From Microbacterium sp. SD291 (lineage in GTDB: Bacteria > Actinomycetota > Actinomycetes > Actinomycetales > Microbacteriaceae): a stretch of 64,000 nt of DNA. The notes under the pieces were generated by a model. The model saw only the letters and a program-made list of their open reading frames with translations. It did no database searches and was not told the DNA's origin. This document shows positions 15,538 to 25,091 of the stretch, piece after piece. How positions within the stretch are numbered: position 1 is the stretch's first letter; each line of letters opens with the position of its first letter. The position numbers were made by a program, and so were the translations under genes. The stretch is taken from positions 1 through 64,000 of the forward strand of contig NZ_JADIJR010000004.1 in assembly GCF_017355365.1 (NCBI RefSeq). Direction: 5' to 3'.

Positions 15538-15758
15538 CACACGGTCACGCGCCGACATCCCTCGTCTCGCATGACGCTGCGCGTCCTCCGCGACGGATGT
15601 CGCTCGCAGAGCCTCGCGCCGCGGAATCCCGGGGCAGGACAGGCGGGCGGTGCGCTCGCATCGGCATCGCCGATCGATGCGGTGCGGATGCCTATTGGAC
15701 GCCGCGACGGCATCCGCCGCAGGATTCCTGGCAACCCTCCCCGTGAAAGGAAGACGAC

Positions 15759-16725
15759 ATGACATCCCCTCGATCCGTCCGCGACGGCCGCTCTGCCCAC
15801 CGGCGCCCCCTCCGCGGAGGCGGGGCTCCGCGTCGCGGGCAGGGTCACGCAGCTGCAGCTCGAGGCCGCCGGATCCGCGATCGATCCGCTCGACTTCACC
15901 GTCGACGAATGGGTGAACGCGCAGGCAGGGCCCGACGTCATCCAGGCGTTCAGGGCCGGGGCGCTCGACATCGCGACCAACGCGATCATCCCGCCGATCC
16001 AGGCGCACGACATCGGATTCGATGCGACGATCGTCGCCGTGCTGGAACGCCCTGCGCCCTCCTACGTCTTCGCGACGGCGCCGGGAGTGGGGCTGGATTC
16101 CTTCGACGACCTGCGCGGCAAGCGGATCGCCTTCTCGCAGGGCCAGTCGCAGGGCGACACGGTGCTGCGCACGCTGAAGACGGCGGGCATCGACCACGAC
16201 GAGGTCGAGTTCGTCGAGCTCCCGAGCACGCAGTTCCTCACCGCGCTGCAAGGCGGGCAGGTGGATGTGGCGCCGCTCTCGGAACCGGCGGTGACCAAGT
16301 ACATCGACCAGTTCGGTCGGGACGGCGCGGTTGCGGTGCCGGCCGAGGAGCCGGATCTCCTCAGCATCCTGTGGGTGCCGACCGAGGTGCTCGCCGACGA
16401 GGACATCGTGCTCGCGGTCCGCGACTACATCCGCACCTGGGCGCAGGGGCAGGTCTGGGCGTGGGAGAACTCCGACGAGTGGAAGCAGTTCTACTACGTG
16501 GACACCGAGGGCGTCACGGCGGCGGATGCCGAGCGGATCTGGGCGCTCGGCAGCAAGCCGTCCTTCCCTGCGGACTGGGACGACGCCGTGGCCTGGGCCC
16601 AGTCGTCGATCGACCTGCTCGCCGAGGGCGGATTCATCCGAGAGTTCGACGCGGAGGTGCTCTTCGACCGCCGCTTCGAGGGCGACGCCGTCGCCGCGGT
16701 CGCCGACGAATACGTGAAGGAGTGA
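15759..16725 (+). pseudogene. SsuA/TauA-type ABC substrate-binding protein, 5' end disrupted
   Basis: A strong ribosome site and ATG at 15759 open a frame that does not encode this family. The binding-protein sequence lies in the next frame from 15763 on, just after an in-frame TGA. It starts with LPTGAPSAEAGLRVAGRVTQ and continues through DEWVNAQAGPDVIQAFRAG to the stop at 16725. No ATG or GTG precedes the GTG at 15913 in that frame. The signal peptide and lipobox expected of an ABC binding protein are missing. This indicates a deletion or frameshift that removed the export signal, or a sequencing error. The rest is intact and resembles sulfonate/nitrate/taurine binding proteins, matching the SsuC/SsuB genes behind it. 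Confidence 0.65.
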
Positions 16726-16727
16726 CG

Positions 16728-17609
16728 ATGTCGATCCGATTGATCACCCGGGAGACCCCGGTCATCGCCCCGCCGGCGCCGGTCGCCGAGCCGGCTGCCG
16801 CACAGCCGCCGGCCCTCGTGCCGCAGTCGCGGCGACGTCGTCTCGGCAGAAGCCGGTCGCTCCCCGGAGCGCGGCTCCTCGGTCCGCTTCTCGTCGTGGT
16901 CGTCTGGCAGGCGGCATCCTCGCTCGGCCTGCTGGACCCGCGTCTGCTCACCGGACCGGATGCCGTCGCCGCGAGGGCCTGGACGCTGATCGCCGACGGC
17001 ACGCTCGCCGAGCATGTCGGCGCCTCGCTGTCCCGGGCCCTGCTCGGTCTCGTGATCGGCACGATCGCCGGCGTTCTGCTCGCGATCGTCGCCGGCCTCT
17101 CCCGGCTCGGCGAGTCCCTCGTCGACGGCACGGTGCAGGTCAAGCGGGCGATCCCCGTGCTCGCGCTGATCCCGCTGCTCATCCTGTGGCTCGGGATCGG
17201 CGAGGAGTCCAAGGTGACGATCGTCGCCCTCGGCGTCCTGGTGCCGATCTACATCAACACCTACAGCGCGCTGACGAGCATCGACCGCAGGCAGATCGAG
17301 CTCGCCGAGTCGCTCGGCCTCACCCGCTGGCAGTACGTGCGGTCGGTGCTCGTCCCCGGCGCTCTGCCCGGATTCTTCGTCGGATTCCGGCTCGCGGTGG
17401 TCGGCTCCTGGATGGCGCTGATCGTGGTGGAGACCATCAACGCGACCTCGGGCATCGGCTACATGATGGCGCAGGCCCAGCTGTACGCGCAGTCCGACAT
17501 CATCCTCGTCGGCCTGGTCGTGTACGGCGTCTTCGGTTTCGTCTCGGACGCTCTCGTCCGCCAGCTGGAGAGGAGGGCGCTGTCATGGCGACGCACGCTC
17601 GAGAACTGA
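16728..17609 (+). CDS. ssuC: Sulfonate-type ABC transporter permease
   Basis: 293 aa with about six hydrophobic segments after a Pro/Ala-rich cytoplasmic N-terminus of some 55 residues. The BPD_transp_1 EAA-type loop is visible at ELAESLGLTRWQYVRSVLVP. Overall it fits SsuC/TauC permeases for aliphatic sulfonates or related sulfur compounds. AAGGAG is ten bases upstream, overlapping the preceding stop. It overlaps the ATPase gene by 25 bases. Confidence 0.87.
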   Translation: MSIRLITRETPVIAPPAPVAEPAAAQPPALVPQSRRRRLGRSRSLPGARLLGPLLVVVVWQAASSLGLLDPRLLTGPDAVAARAWTLIADGTLAEHVGASLSRALLGLVIGTIAGVLLAIVAGLSRLGESLVDGTVQVKRAIPVLALIPLLILWLGIGEESKVTIVALGVLVPIYINTYSALTSIDRRQIELAESLGLTRWQYVRSVLVPGALPGFFVGFRLAVVGSWMALIVVETINATSGIGYMMAQAQLYAQSDIILVGLVVYGVFGFVSDALVRQLERRALSWRRTLEN

Positions 17610-18340
17610 CCACCGCGGTGCGGACGGCGGGGCTGCACCGTTCGTTCGGGGACCGCGACGTGCTCGACGGCATCGATCTGGAGATCGCCCGTGGCGAGTT
17701 CGTGGCCCTGATCGGGCGCAGCGGCTCGGGCAAGAGCACGCTGCTGCGGGCGGTCGCCGGCCTCGACGACTCGGTCGCGGGCTCCGGCGAGGTCTGGGTC
17801 CCCGAGCGGGTGTCGCTGGTGTTCCAGGACTCCCGGCTGCTGCCCTGGCTCCGTGTGCTCGACAACGTCGTGCTCGGGCAGCCCGGCGCGGCCGCGAGGG
17901 AGCGCGGGCGGCAGGTGCTCGCCGAGGTCGGCCTCGCCGGCCGGGAGCGTGCCTGGCCGCACGAGCTGTCCGGCGGAGAGCAGCAGCGCGCGGCGCTGGC
18001 GCGGTCGCTCGTGAGCGAGCCGCAGCTTCTCCTCGCCGACGAGCCGTTCGGCGCGCTCGACGCCCTCACCCGCATCCGGATGCACGGGCTGCTGCGCACC
18101 CTGCTGCGGGTGCACCGGCCGGCGGTGCTGCTCGTCACCCACGACGTCGACGAGGCGCTGCTGCTCGCCGACCGCGTGCTGGTCATCGACGACGGACGGT
18201 TCTCGCTCGACCTGCGCATCGACCTCGCCGACCGCAACCCGGCCGACCGCGATTTCGTGCGATACCGCGAGCTGCTGCTCGCTTCGCTCGGCGTCGACAT
18301 CGACACGGCATCCATCCACGACATCCAGGAGATCTCATGA
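17585..18340 (+). CDS. ssuB: Sulfonate-type ABC transporter ATPase
   Basis: 251 aa from the ATG at 17585. Walker A is GRSGSGKST (44-52), the Q-loop is LVFQDSRLLPW, the signature ELSGGEQQRAALARSL, the Walker B LLLADEPFGALD and the H-loop LLVTHDVDEALLLAD. These are typical of SsuB/TauB. It energises uptake with the SsuC permease. Its last four bases overlap the next start (ATGA), coupling it to a monooxygenase and pointing to sulfur or C1-sulfonate scavenging. Confidence 0.88.
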   Translation: MATHARELTTAVRTAGLHRSFGDRDVLDGIDLEIARGEFVALIGRSGSGKSTLLRAVAGLDDSVAGSGEVWVPERVSLVFQDSRLLPWLRVLDNVVLGQPGAAARERGRQVLAEVGLAGRERAWPHELSGGEQQRAALARSLVSEPQLLLADEPFGALDALTRIRMHGLLRTLLRVHRPAVLLVTHDVDEALLLADRVLVIDDGRFSLDLRIDLADRNPADRDFVRYRELLLASLGVDIDTASIHDIQEIS

Positions 18341-19674
18341 CCGCTGAGCGGAAGCTGCACTTCAACCTGTTCCTGCACGACACCGGCCATCACGAGGCGT
18401 CGTGGCGGCTGCCCGAGTCCGACCCGCATGCGCTGCTCGACCTCGCGTATCACCAGCGGCTCGCACGGATCGCGGAGGACGCGAAGTTCGATTCGCTGTT
18501 CCTCGCCGACGCTCCGGCGCTGTTCGGCGACGTCGGGCGCCGGCCGCAGGGCGGCATCGAGCCGACGATCCTGCTCACGGCGCTGGCGGTGACGACGTCG
18601 CGCATCGGGCTGATCGCCACGGCATCGACGTCGTACAACGAGCCGTACAACCTCGCGCGACGCCTGTCGTCGGTGGACTGGATCTCCGGCGGGCGCGCCG
18701 GCTGGAACATCGTGACCACGGCAGGCGAGGCGGCGGCACGCAACTTCGGCCTGGAGGACCAGCCGCTGCACGGTGCGCGGTACGCGCGGGCATCCGAGTT
18801 CCTCGACGTGGCGACCAAGCTCTGGGACTCGTGGGAGGACGACGCGATCGTCGCCGACAAGGCATCCGGAGTGCACGCGATCGCCGAGCGGGTGCGTGCC
18901 ATCGGGCACCGCGGCGAGCACTTCCGGGTCGAGGGGCCGCTGAACTCGCCGCGCAGTCCGCAGGGGTATCCGCTGCTCGTGCAGGCGGGATCCAGCGAGA
19001 GCGGCAAGGACTTCGCGGCGCAGTGGGCGGAGGCGGTCTTCACCGCCCAGCCGACGATCGAGGAGGCGCAGGCGTTCTACGCCGACGTGAAGCGCCGCGC
19101 GATCGCAGTCGGGCGGGATCCGGAGCACGTCAAGGTGCTTCCCGGCCTCGTGCCCGTGATCGCCGACACCGAGGCCGAGGCGCTCGCGCTCGAGGCGGAG
19201 CTGGACAGGCTGATCGCCCCGGAGTACGCACGGGCGCAGCTCGCCAAGACGCTCGGTCTCGATCCGTCGTCGCTCCCGCTCGACAAGCCGCTGCCCGCGG
19301 ACCTGCCGGGGGAGGATGCGATCGAGGGCGCGAAGAGCCGGTACACGCTGATCGTCGAGCTGGGCAGGCGCGAGAACCTCACCGTCCGCGAGCTGATCGG
19401 GCGGCTCGGCGGCGGCCGCGGGCACCGCACCTTCGCCGGCACCCCTGTGCAGGTCGCCGACACCATCCAGACGTGGTTCGAGAACGGCGCGGCGGACGGC
19501 TTCAACATCATGCCCGCCGTGCTGCCGTCGGGCCTCGAGGTCTTCGTCGAGAGGGTGCTGCCGATCCTCCGCGAGCGCGGGCTGTTCCGCACCGAGTACG
19601 AGGGCGAGACTCTGCGCGAGCACTACGGGCTGCCGCGCCCGGCGAACCGGCACTCGCTCGCCGCGGTCGGCTGA
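18337..19674 (+). CDS. FMN-dependent monooxygenase of the NtaA/SnaA/DszA family
   Basis: 445 aa of luciferase-like TIM-barrel type. Characteristic blocks are RIAEDAKFDSLFLADAPAL near the N-terminus, SSVDWISGGRAGWNIVTT, LVQAGSSESGKDFAAQWAEA and GADGFNIMP-type (AADGFNIMPAVLPSG). The family uses FMNH2 from a separate reductase to oxidise nitrilotriacetate, dibenzothiophene sulfone, sulfonates or sulfones. AGGAG lies five bases before the ATG. It is the last gene of the ssu-like operon and likely acts on the imported sulfur compound. No flavin reductase gene is adjacent. Confidence 0.88.
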   Translation: MTAERKLHFNLFLHDTGHHEASWRLPESDPHALLDLAYHQRLARIAEDAKFDSLFLADAPALFGDVGRRPQGGIEPTILLTALAVTTSRIGLIATASTSYNEPYNLARRLSSVDWISGGRAGWNIVTTAGEAAARNFGLEDQPLHGARYARASEFLDVATKLWDSWEDDAIVADKASGVHAIAERVRAIGHRGEHFRVEGPLNSPRSPQGYPLLVQAGSSESGKDFAAQWAEAVFTAQPTIEEAQAFYADVKRRAIAVGRDPEHVKVLPGLVPVIADTEAEALALEAELDRLIAPEYARAQLAKTLGLDPSSLPLDKPLPADLPGEDAIEGAKSRYTLIVELGRRENLTVRELIGRLGGGRGHRTFAGTPVQVADTIQTWFENGAADGFNIMPAVLPSGLEVFVERVLPILRERGLFRTEYEGETLREHYGLPRPANRHSLAAVG

Positions 19675-19689
19675 GCCGCCGCGTTGATC

Positions 19690-19722
19690 GAAGTCCGCCG
19701 GCGTCGCGCGCCGGGGGACTTC
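19690..19722 (+). terminator. Hairpin terminator of the ssu-like operon
   Basis: Fourteen-base arms with one mismatch (gaagtccgccggcg / cgccgggggacttc) enclose a five-base loop, starting 15 bases after the monooxygenase stop. Confidence 0.75.
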
Positions 19723-19763
19723 GGCGTTCCAGCCCGACGGTGGCGAGCAGACGGCCTGTGCAA

Positions 19764-19822
19764 TGTATACGAAAATTCAGCGAATTCGGGATCAGATGCC
19801 GCCTGGCCGAGTTTATGTATAC
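19764..19822. promoter_or_regulatory. Paired TGTATAC sites upstream of the GntR gene
   Basis: TGTATAC occurs at 19764-19770 and 19816-19822. The second overlaps the likely -10 (TATACA at 19819-19824), seven bases before the ATG, so the mRNA would be leaderless. Twin GTATAC palindromes 52 bases apart suggest that the GntR-family product represses its own operon, including prpDBC. The -35 element is weak. Confidence 0.6.
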
Positions 19823-19831
19823 ACTGAGCGC

Positions 19832-20500
19832 ATGACCCTCACCGCTGACCGCACCACCGCGAGCGATCGCGCGTATGCGGATCTGCTCGACGGCATCCAG
19901 TCCGGAGTCCTGCCGGCAGGCTTCGTGCTCGGCGAGGTGGAGCAGGCGGCCCGGCTCGGGATCAGCCGCACGCCCATGCGGGAAGCGCTCCGCCGGCTCG
20001 CCGCCGACGGCCTCGTCGTGCAGCAGTCGCCGCGGGTCACGGTCGTCGCGGATCTGGATGCCGACGACATCCGCGCGCTCTTCGAGATCCGCCGCGCGCT
20101 GGAGGAGACCACCGCACGGCTGGCCGCCGCTCGCGGCGATTCGGCACTCTTCGCCGCTCTCGCCGGAGAGTTCGCGCACGTCGACCTCACCGCCGACGCG
20201 GGCCGCGACGCCTACTACGCGCTGATCGCCCGCTTCGACGCCGCCCTCGACGCCGCCGTCGCCAACGACTACATCGCTTCAGCCCTCCGCACCGTCCGCA
20301 CCCACCTCGTGCGGGTGCGGCGGATGGCCCGTGACAAGCCCGACCGGCTCGCGGCATCCGCTGCCGAGCACCGCACGATCGCGCAGGCGCTCGCCGCACG
20401 CGATGGCGACCTCGCCGCGCACGCCACGCACGTGCACCTGCACAATGCCCTCACCGGCATCCTCGAATCCCTGCCCATCGACCCCGAAGGTGCGAAATGA
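19832..20500 (+). CDS. GntR-family (FCD/FadR-type) regulator of the methylcitrate operon
   Basis: 222 aa from the ATG at 19832. The winged-helix part contains [20 protein letters not shown] and [11 protein letters not shown], and an all-helical FCD effector domain follows ([35 protein letters not shown]). FCD regulators usually sense organic acids. The stop overlaps the prpD start by four bases. The gene is therefore the first of the prpDBC operon and very likely controls propionate use through the TGTATAC sites. Confidence 0.88.
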   Translation: MTLTADRTTASDRAYADLLDGIQSGVLPAGFVLGEVEQAARLGISRTPMREALRRLAADGLVVQQSPRVTVVADLDADDIRALFEIRRALEETTARLAAARGDSALFAALAGEFAHVDLTADAGRDAYYALIARFDAALDAAVANDYIASALRTVRTHLVRVRRMARDKPDRLAASAAEHRTIAQALAARDGDLAAHATHVHLHNALTGILESLPIDPEGAK

Positions 20501-22023
20501 CCGTCACCCACCACGTCCGCGTCCACCGCAGCGAAGAGAACCTCGCCCGTGAGGATCAGCTCGCCTGGAAGATCGCCGAGGTCGCGGTCGACCAGGTCGA
20601 GGTCGAGCCCGCCGTCGTCGACATGATCATCAACCGCATCATCGACAACGCGTCGGTGGCTGCGGCATCCCTCACCCGCGGCCCGATCAACGCGGCCCGC
20701 GCGCAGGCGTTCAGCCATCCGGTGTCCACGGGCGGGCAGGGCGCGACGGTGTTCGGCGCCGCTCTCGGGCGCCGTACGAGCCCCGAGTGGGCGGCGTGGG
20801 CGAACGGCGTCGCCGTGCGCGAGCTCGACTACCACGACACGTTCCTCGCGGCCGAGTACTCGCACCCGGGCGACAACATCCCGCCGATCCTCGCGGTCGC
20901 CCAGCACGTCGGCTCCGACGGGCGGGCCCTGGTGCGCGGCATCGCCACGGGCTACGAGATCCAGATGGACCTGGTCCGCGCGATCTGCCTGCACAAGCAC
21001 AAGATCGACCACGTCGCGCACCTCGGCCCGTCGGCCGCCGCCGGCATCGGCACCCTGCTCGGCCTCGACGTCGAGACGATCTACCAGGCCACAGGTCAAG
21101 CGCTGCACACGACCACCGCCACCCGGCAGAGCCGCAAGGGCGAGATCTCGACCTGGAAGGCGCACGCCCCGGCCTTCGCCGGCAAGCTGGCCGTCGAGGC
21201 CGTCGACCGGGCGATGCGCGGGCAGACCAGCCCAGCCCCGATCTACGAAGGCGAAGACGGCGTGATCGCCTGGATGCTCGACGGCAAGGATGCCGCGTAC
21301 GAGGTGCCGCTGCCCGCGGCGGGCGAGCCGAAGCGCGCGATCCTCGACTCGTACACGAAGGAGCACTCCGCCGAGTACCAGGCGCAGGCGCTGATCGACC
21401 TCGCCCGCAGGCTCGGCACCGAGAACCCTGCTCTGCGCGACCCCGCGAACGTCGACTCGATCGTGATCCACACCAGCCACCACACGCACAACGTGATCGG
21501 CTCGGGCGCGAACGACCCGCAGAAGTACGACCCGACGGCATCGCGCGAGACGCTCGACCACTCGATTCCGTACATCTTCGCGGTCGCCCTGCAGGACGGC
21601 GGCTGGCACCACGTCGACTCGTATGCACCGTCGCGAGCCGCCCGCCCCGACACCGTCGAGCTCTGGCACAGGGTCACCACGGCGGAGGATGCCGAGTGGA
21701 CCCGCCGCTACCACTCCGAGGACCCCGCCGAGAAGGCCTTCGGAGGCCGCGTCGAGATCCGCCTGACCGACGGCACGACCGTGGTCGACGAGATCGCGGT
21801 CGCCGACGCGCACCCGCTCGGCGCCCGCCCGTTCGTCCGCGAGAACTACATCGCGAAGTTCCGCCTGCTCGCCGAGCCGGTGCTCGAGCCCGCCGAGATC
21901 GAGCGGTTCCTGGAGCTGGTGCAGCGGCTGCCCGAGTTGACGGCCGCCGAGGTCGGCGAACTGTCGATCATCGCGAAGCCCGGCCTGCTGGAAGCCGCGG
22001 ACGCCCCGAAGGGGCTGTTCTGA
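20497..22023 (+). CDS. prpD: 2-methylcitrate dehydratase
   Basis: 508 aa, the usual PrpD length. Conserved MmgE/PrpD blocks are seen: [24 protein letters not shown] ([19 protein letters not shown]), [33 protein letters not shown] and [15 protein letters not shown]. It dehydrates 2-methylcitrate to 2-methyl-cis-aconitate in the cytosolic methylcitrate cycle for propionate. It is coupled to gntR upstream (ATGA) and to prpB downstream (TGATG). No aconitase-type gene is present nearby, so hydration probably relies on the general aconitase. Confidence 0.93.
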   Translation: MTVTHHVRVHRSEENLAREDQLAWKIAEVAVDQVEVEPAVVDMIINRIIDNASVAAASLTRGPINAARAQAFSHPVSTGGQGATVFGAALGRRTSPEWAAWANGVAVRELDYHDTFLAAEYSHPGDNIPPILAVAQHVGSDGRALVRGIATGYEIQMDLVRAICLHKHKIDHVAHLGPSAAAGIGTLLGLDVETIYQATGQALHTTTATRQSRKGEISTWKAHAPAFAGKLAVEAVDRAMRGQTSPAPIYEGEDGVIAWMLDGKDAAYEVPLPAAGEPKRAILDSYTKEHSAEYQAQALIDLARRLGTENPALRDPANVDSIVIHTSHHTHNVIGSGANDPQKYDPTASRETLDHSIPYIFAVALQDGGWHHVDSYAPSRAARPDTVELWHRVTTAEDAEWTRRYHSEDPAEKAFGGRVEIRLTDGTTVVDEIAVADAHPLGARPFVRENYIAKFRLLAEPVLEPAEIERFLELVQRLPELTAAEVGELSIIAKPGLLEAADAPKGLF

Positions 22024-22931
22024 TGCTGTATTCCACTGTCACACCCTCCGAGAAGCGGCGGCTGTTCCGTGAGCGACTCGCGAGCGGCGAGCTGCTGCGG
22101 TTCCCCGGCGCGTTCAATCCGCTGAGTGCGCGGCTGATCGAGGAGAAGGGCTTCGAGGGCGTCTACATCTCGGGTGCCGTGCTCGCGGCCGATCTCGGCC
22201 TGCCCGACATCGGTCTGACGACGCTCACGGAGGTCGCGGGCCGGGCGAAGCAGATCGCCCGGATGACCGACCTCCCGGCGATCGTCGACGCCGACACCGG
22301 GTTCGGCGAGCCGATGAACGTGGCCCGCACGATCCAGGAGCTCGAGGATGCGGGCCTTGCCGGCGCCCACATCGAGGATCAGGTCAACCCGAAGCGGTGC
22401 GGCCACCTCGACGGCAAGAGCGTCGTCGACGAGGACACGGCGCTCAAGCGGATCCGGGCGGCGGCGGATGCTCGGCGGGACCCGAACTTCCTGATCATGG
22501 CGCGGACGGACATCCGCGCGGTGGAGGGCCTGGATGCGGCGATCGACCGCGCGAGGGCGCTGGTGGATGCCGGGGCGGATGCGATCTTCCCCGAGGCGAT
22601 GCGGACGCTGGCGGAGTTCGAGGCGGTCGCGAGCGCCGTGGACGTGCCGGTCCTGGCGAACATGACCGAGTTCGGCAAGAGCGACCTGTTCTCGGTGGGG
22701 CAGCTGCGGGATGCGGGGGTGCGTCTGGTGATCTGGCCGGTGTCGCTGCTGCGGATGGCGATGGGCGCGGCGGGCCGTGCACTGGATACCCTGAACGAGG
22801 ACGGGCACCTCACCTCACAGCTCGGCGAGATGCAGCATCGCGCCGATCTCTACGATCTGATCGACTACGAGTCGTACAACCACTTCGACTCGGGCGTCTT
22901 CAACTTCACCATCGAGAAGGAGCGACCATGA
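22023..22931 (+). CDS. prpB: Methylisocitrate lyase
   Basis: 302 aa. It carries the PEP-mutase/isocitrate-lyase signature KRCGH at 124-128 with catalytic Cys126, the Mg-binding VDADTGFGE region and HIEDQVNPKRCGH context. It splits 2-methylisocitrate into pyruvate and succinate. It starts on the last base of the prpD stop and overlaps prpC by four bases, so the three enzymes are translationally coupled. Confidence 0.94.
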   Translation: MLYSTVTPSEKRRLFRERLASGELLRFPGAFNPLSARLIEEKGFEGVYISGAVLAADLGLPDIGLTTLTEVAGRAKQIARMTDLPAIVDADTGFGEPMNVARTIQELEDAGLAGAHIEDQVNPKRCGHLDGKSVVDEDTALKRIRAAADARRDPNFLIMARTDIRAVEGLDAAIDRARALVDAGADAIFPEAMRTLAEFEAVASAVDVPVLANMTEFGKSDLFSVGQLRDAGVRLVIWPVSLLRMAMGAAGRALDTLNEDGHLTSQLGEMQHRADLYDLIDYESYNHFDSGVFNFTIEKERP

Positions 22932-24061
22932 CCGAGCCGGACATCAGGAAGGGCCTCGCGGGGGTCGTCGTCGACACGACCGCGATCTCGAAGGTCAACC
23001 CCGACACGAACAGCCTGCTGTACCGGGGCTACCCGGTGCAGGAGCTCGCCGCGACCCAGCCGTTCGAGGCGGTCGCGTACCTGCTGTGGCACGGCGAGCT
23101 GCCGGATGCCGGGCAGCTGGCGGAGCTGCGTGCGACCGAGCGTGCGCACCGTGCGCTCGAGGCGAGCGTGAAGGCCGCGATCGATCTGGTTCCGGTGGAG
23201 GCGCATCCGATGGACGAGGTGCGCACGGCAGTGAGCCTGATCGGCGCGACCGATCCCGCCGCGGGCGGGTCGGTGCTGAACGCGGGCGGGAGCCCGGAGG
23301 AGAACCTGGCGCGCAGCATCCGCCTGTTCGCCGCGCTCCCCGCGATCGTCGCGTACGGGCAGCGGCGCCGCCGCGGGCAGGACATCATTCCGCCGCGCGA
23401 TGACCTGGACTACTCGGCCAACTTCCTCTGGATGACGTTCGGCGAGGAGGCCGACCCGGTGGTCGTCGACGCGTTCAACCGGTCGATGATCCTGTACGCG
23501 GAGCACTCATTCAACGCGTCGACGTTCACCGCCCGCGTGATCACCTCGACGCTGAGCGATCTGTACTCCGCCGTCGTCGGCGCGATCGGCGCGCTCAAGG
23601 GGCCGCTGCACGGCGGCGCCAACGAGGCCGTGCTGCACATCTTCGACGAGATCGGCGAGGCCGCGAACGTCACATCCTGGCTGGACACGGCGCTCGCGGA
23701 GAAGCGCAAGATCATGGGCTTCGGGCACCGCGTGTACAAGCGCGGCGACTCGCGGGTGCCGACCATGAAGGCCGCGCTCGACACGCTCGTCGCGCACTAC
23801 GGCCGCGACGATGTCGCCGAGCTGTACGCGACGCTCGAGTCGGAGTTCGTCGCCCGCAAGGGCATCTACCCGAACCTCGACTACCCCTCCGGCCCCGCGT
23901 ACAACCTGATCGGGTTCGACACGCTCACCTTCACGCCGCTGTTCGTCGCCGCACGGATCACCGGCTGGACAGCGCACATCATGGAGCAGGCGGCATCCAA
24001 CGCCCTGATCCGCCCGCTCTCGCACTACGACGGCGTCGACGAACGGCATATCGAGGGCTGA
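22928..24061 (+). CDS. prpC: 2-methylcitrate synthase
   Basis: 377 aa, the length of short bacterial citrate-synthase-fold enzymes. Catalytic blocks include GPLHGGANEAV (His), GFGHRVYKRGDSR (His) and FPNLDYPSG-like YPNLDYPSGPAYN (Asp). It condenses propionyl-CoA with oxaloacetate. Its place after prpD and prpB identifies it as the methylcitrate and not the housekeeping citrate enzyme. It ends the operon. Only about 33 bases separate it from the convergent esterase gene and no clear terminator was seen. Confidence 0.92.
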   Translation: MTEPDIRKGLAGVVVDTTAISKVNPDTNSLLYRGYPVQELAATQPFEAVAYLLWHGELPDAGQLAELRATERAHRALEASVKAAIDLVPVEAHPMDEVRTAVSLIGATDPAAGGSVLNAGGSPEENLARSIRLFAALPAIVAYGQRRRRGQDIIPPRDDLDYSANFLWMTFGEEADPVVVDAFNRSMILYAEHSFNASTFTARVITSTLSDLYSAVVGAIGALKGPLHGGANEAVLHIFDEIGEAANVTSWLDTALAEKRKIMGFGHRVYKRGDSRVPTMKAALDTLVAHYGRDDVAELYATLESEFVARKGIYPNLDYPSGPAYNLIGFDTLTFTPLFVAARITGWTAHIMEQAASNALIRPLSHYDGVDERHIEG

Positions 24062-24094
24062 GCCGGAACCTGTCGGCCCACGCCGGGCGGCGGG

Positions 24095-25060
24095 TCAGAT
24101 CCTCGCGGCGAGCCACTCCGCCTGGCGCACCCACTGCACGATCTGCCCGCCCTCGTGGCCGTTGAACTCGTACACCTCGATCTCGGCATCCGCCGACCCG
24201 ATGTGGTTGAACGCGGCGAACACGCTGGACGGGAGCACGATCGCGTCCATCAGCGCGACCGAGAACAGTGAAGGCGTCGTGATGCGGCGGGCGAAGTTCA
24301 CGCCGTCGAAGTACGAGAGCGTCTCGAAGACGTCGTCGGCGCGCCCGCGGCGGACGGCGAGGTAGCGCTCGATCTCCTTGAACGGATGCTCCGGCGTGAG
24401 CTCGACCGAACGCCGGAAGTGGCACAGGAACGGCACGTCCGGCATGACCGCGAACACGTCGGGGTGCAGCGCCCCGGCGGCGAGGCTGATGCCGCCGCCC
24501 TGGCTGCCGCCGGTCACGGCGATGCGGCCGGCGTCGACGAACGGCAGCTGCTTCACGGCGTCGATCAGCAGCGTCGCGTCGGTGAACACCCGGCGGTAGA
24601 AGTACGTGTCCCGGTTCGAGATGCCCCGCGTCATGAATCCGGGCACGGCGCCCTCGGAGCCGTGCGGGTCGGGGGTGTCGCCGCCGGAGCCCCATCCGCT
24701 GCCCTGGCCGCGGGTGTCCATCAGCACGTGCACGAAGCCAGCCGCCGCCCACTGCAGCCGCTCGCCGGGGATGCCGCGGCCGCCGTTGTAGCCGATGTAC
24801 TCGACCACGGCCGGCAGCACCTCGTCGGTGCGGGGCCGGGTGATCCACGCGCGGATCGGCTCGCCGCCGAAGCCGCTGAAGGTGAGGTCCTCGACGGTCA
24901 GCCGGGAGATCGGGGTCTCGGCCGGCTGCAGCTCCGGCGCGATCGCGAGGGCTCGCGATTCCGCGAGCGTTCGCGCCCAGAAATCGTCGAAGTCCGCGGG
25001 CTCGGCGACGTCGGGGCGGAAGGAGCGGAGCTGGTCGAGGGGGAGGTCAGTCAGGGCCAC
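24095..25060 (-). CDS. Acetyl xylan esterase (AXE1 / cephalosporin-C deacetylase family)
   Basis: About 321 aa. It is an alpha/beta hydrolase with nucleophile Ser in VTGGSQGGG, the AXE1 block VHVLMDTRGQGSGWGSGG and a catalytic His in FNGHEGGQ. There is no signal peptide, so it deacetylates imported acetylated xylo-oligosaccharides or sugars in the cytoplasm. The GTG at 25060 is chosen because TAATGT lies seven bases upstream, giving a leaderless start; an in-frame GTG at 25069 is the alternative. It lies 31 bases downstream of a LacI gene on the same strand and may also be co-transcribed with it. Confidence 0.85.
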   Translation of the reverse strand: MALTDLPLDQLRSFRPDVAEPADFDDFWARTLAESRALAIAPELQPAETPISRLTVEDLTFSGFGGEPIRAWITRPRTDEVLPAVVEYIGYNGGRGIPGERLQWAAAGFVHVLMDTRGQGSGWGSGGDTPDPHGSEGAVPGFMTRGISNRDTYFYRRVFTDATLLIDAVKQLPFVDAGRIAVTGGSQGGGISLAAGALHPDVFAVMPDVPFLCHFRRSVELTPEHPFKEIERYLAVRRGRADDVFETLSYFDGVNFARRITTPSLFSVALMDAIVLPSSVFAAFNHIGSADAEIEVYEFNGHEGGQIVQWVRQAEWLAARI

Positions 25061-25091
25061 TCGCGTCACATTAGCCGATCGACGCCCGCCG

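Noticed and set aside
13978..16251. Very long open frame on the minus strand opposite the EamA, LysR and binding-protein genes
   Set aside because: It is rich in Arg, Asp and Gly with no family motifs and lies antisense to well-supported genes. High-GC codon bias keeps such frames open.
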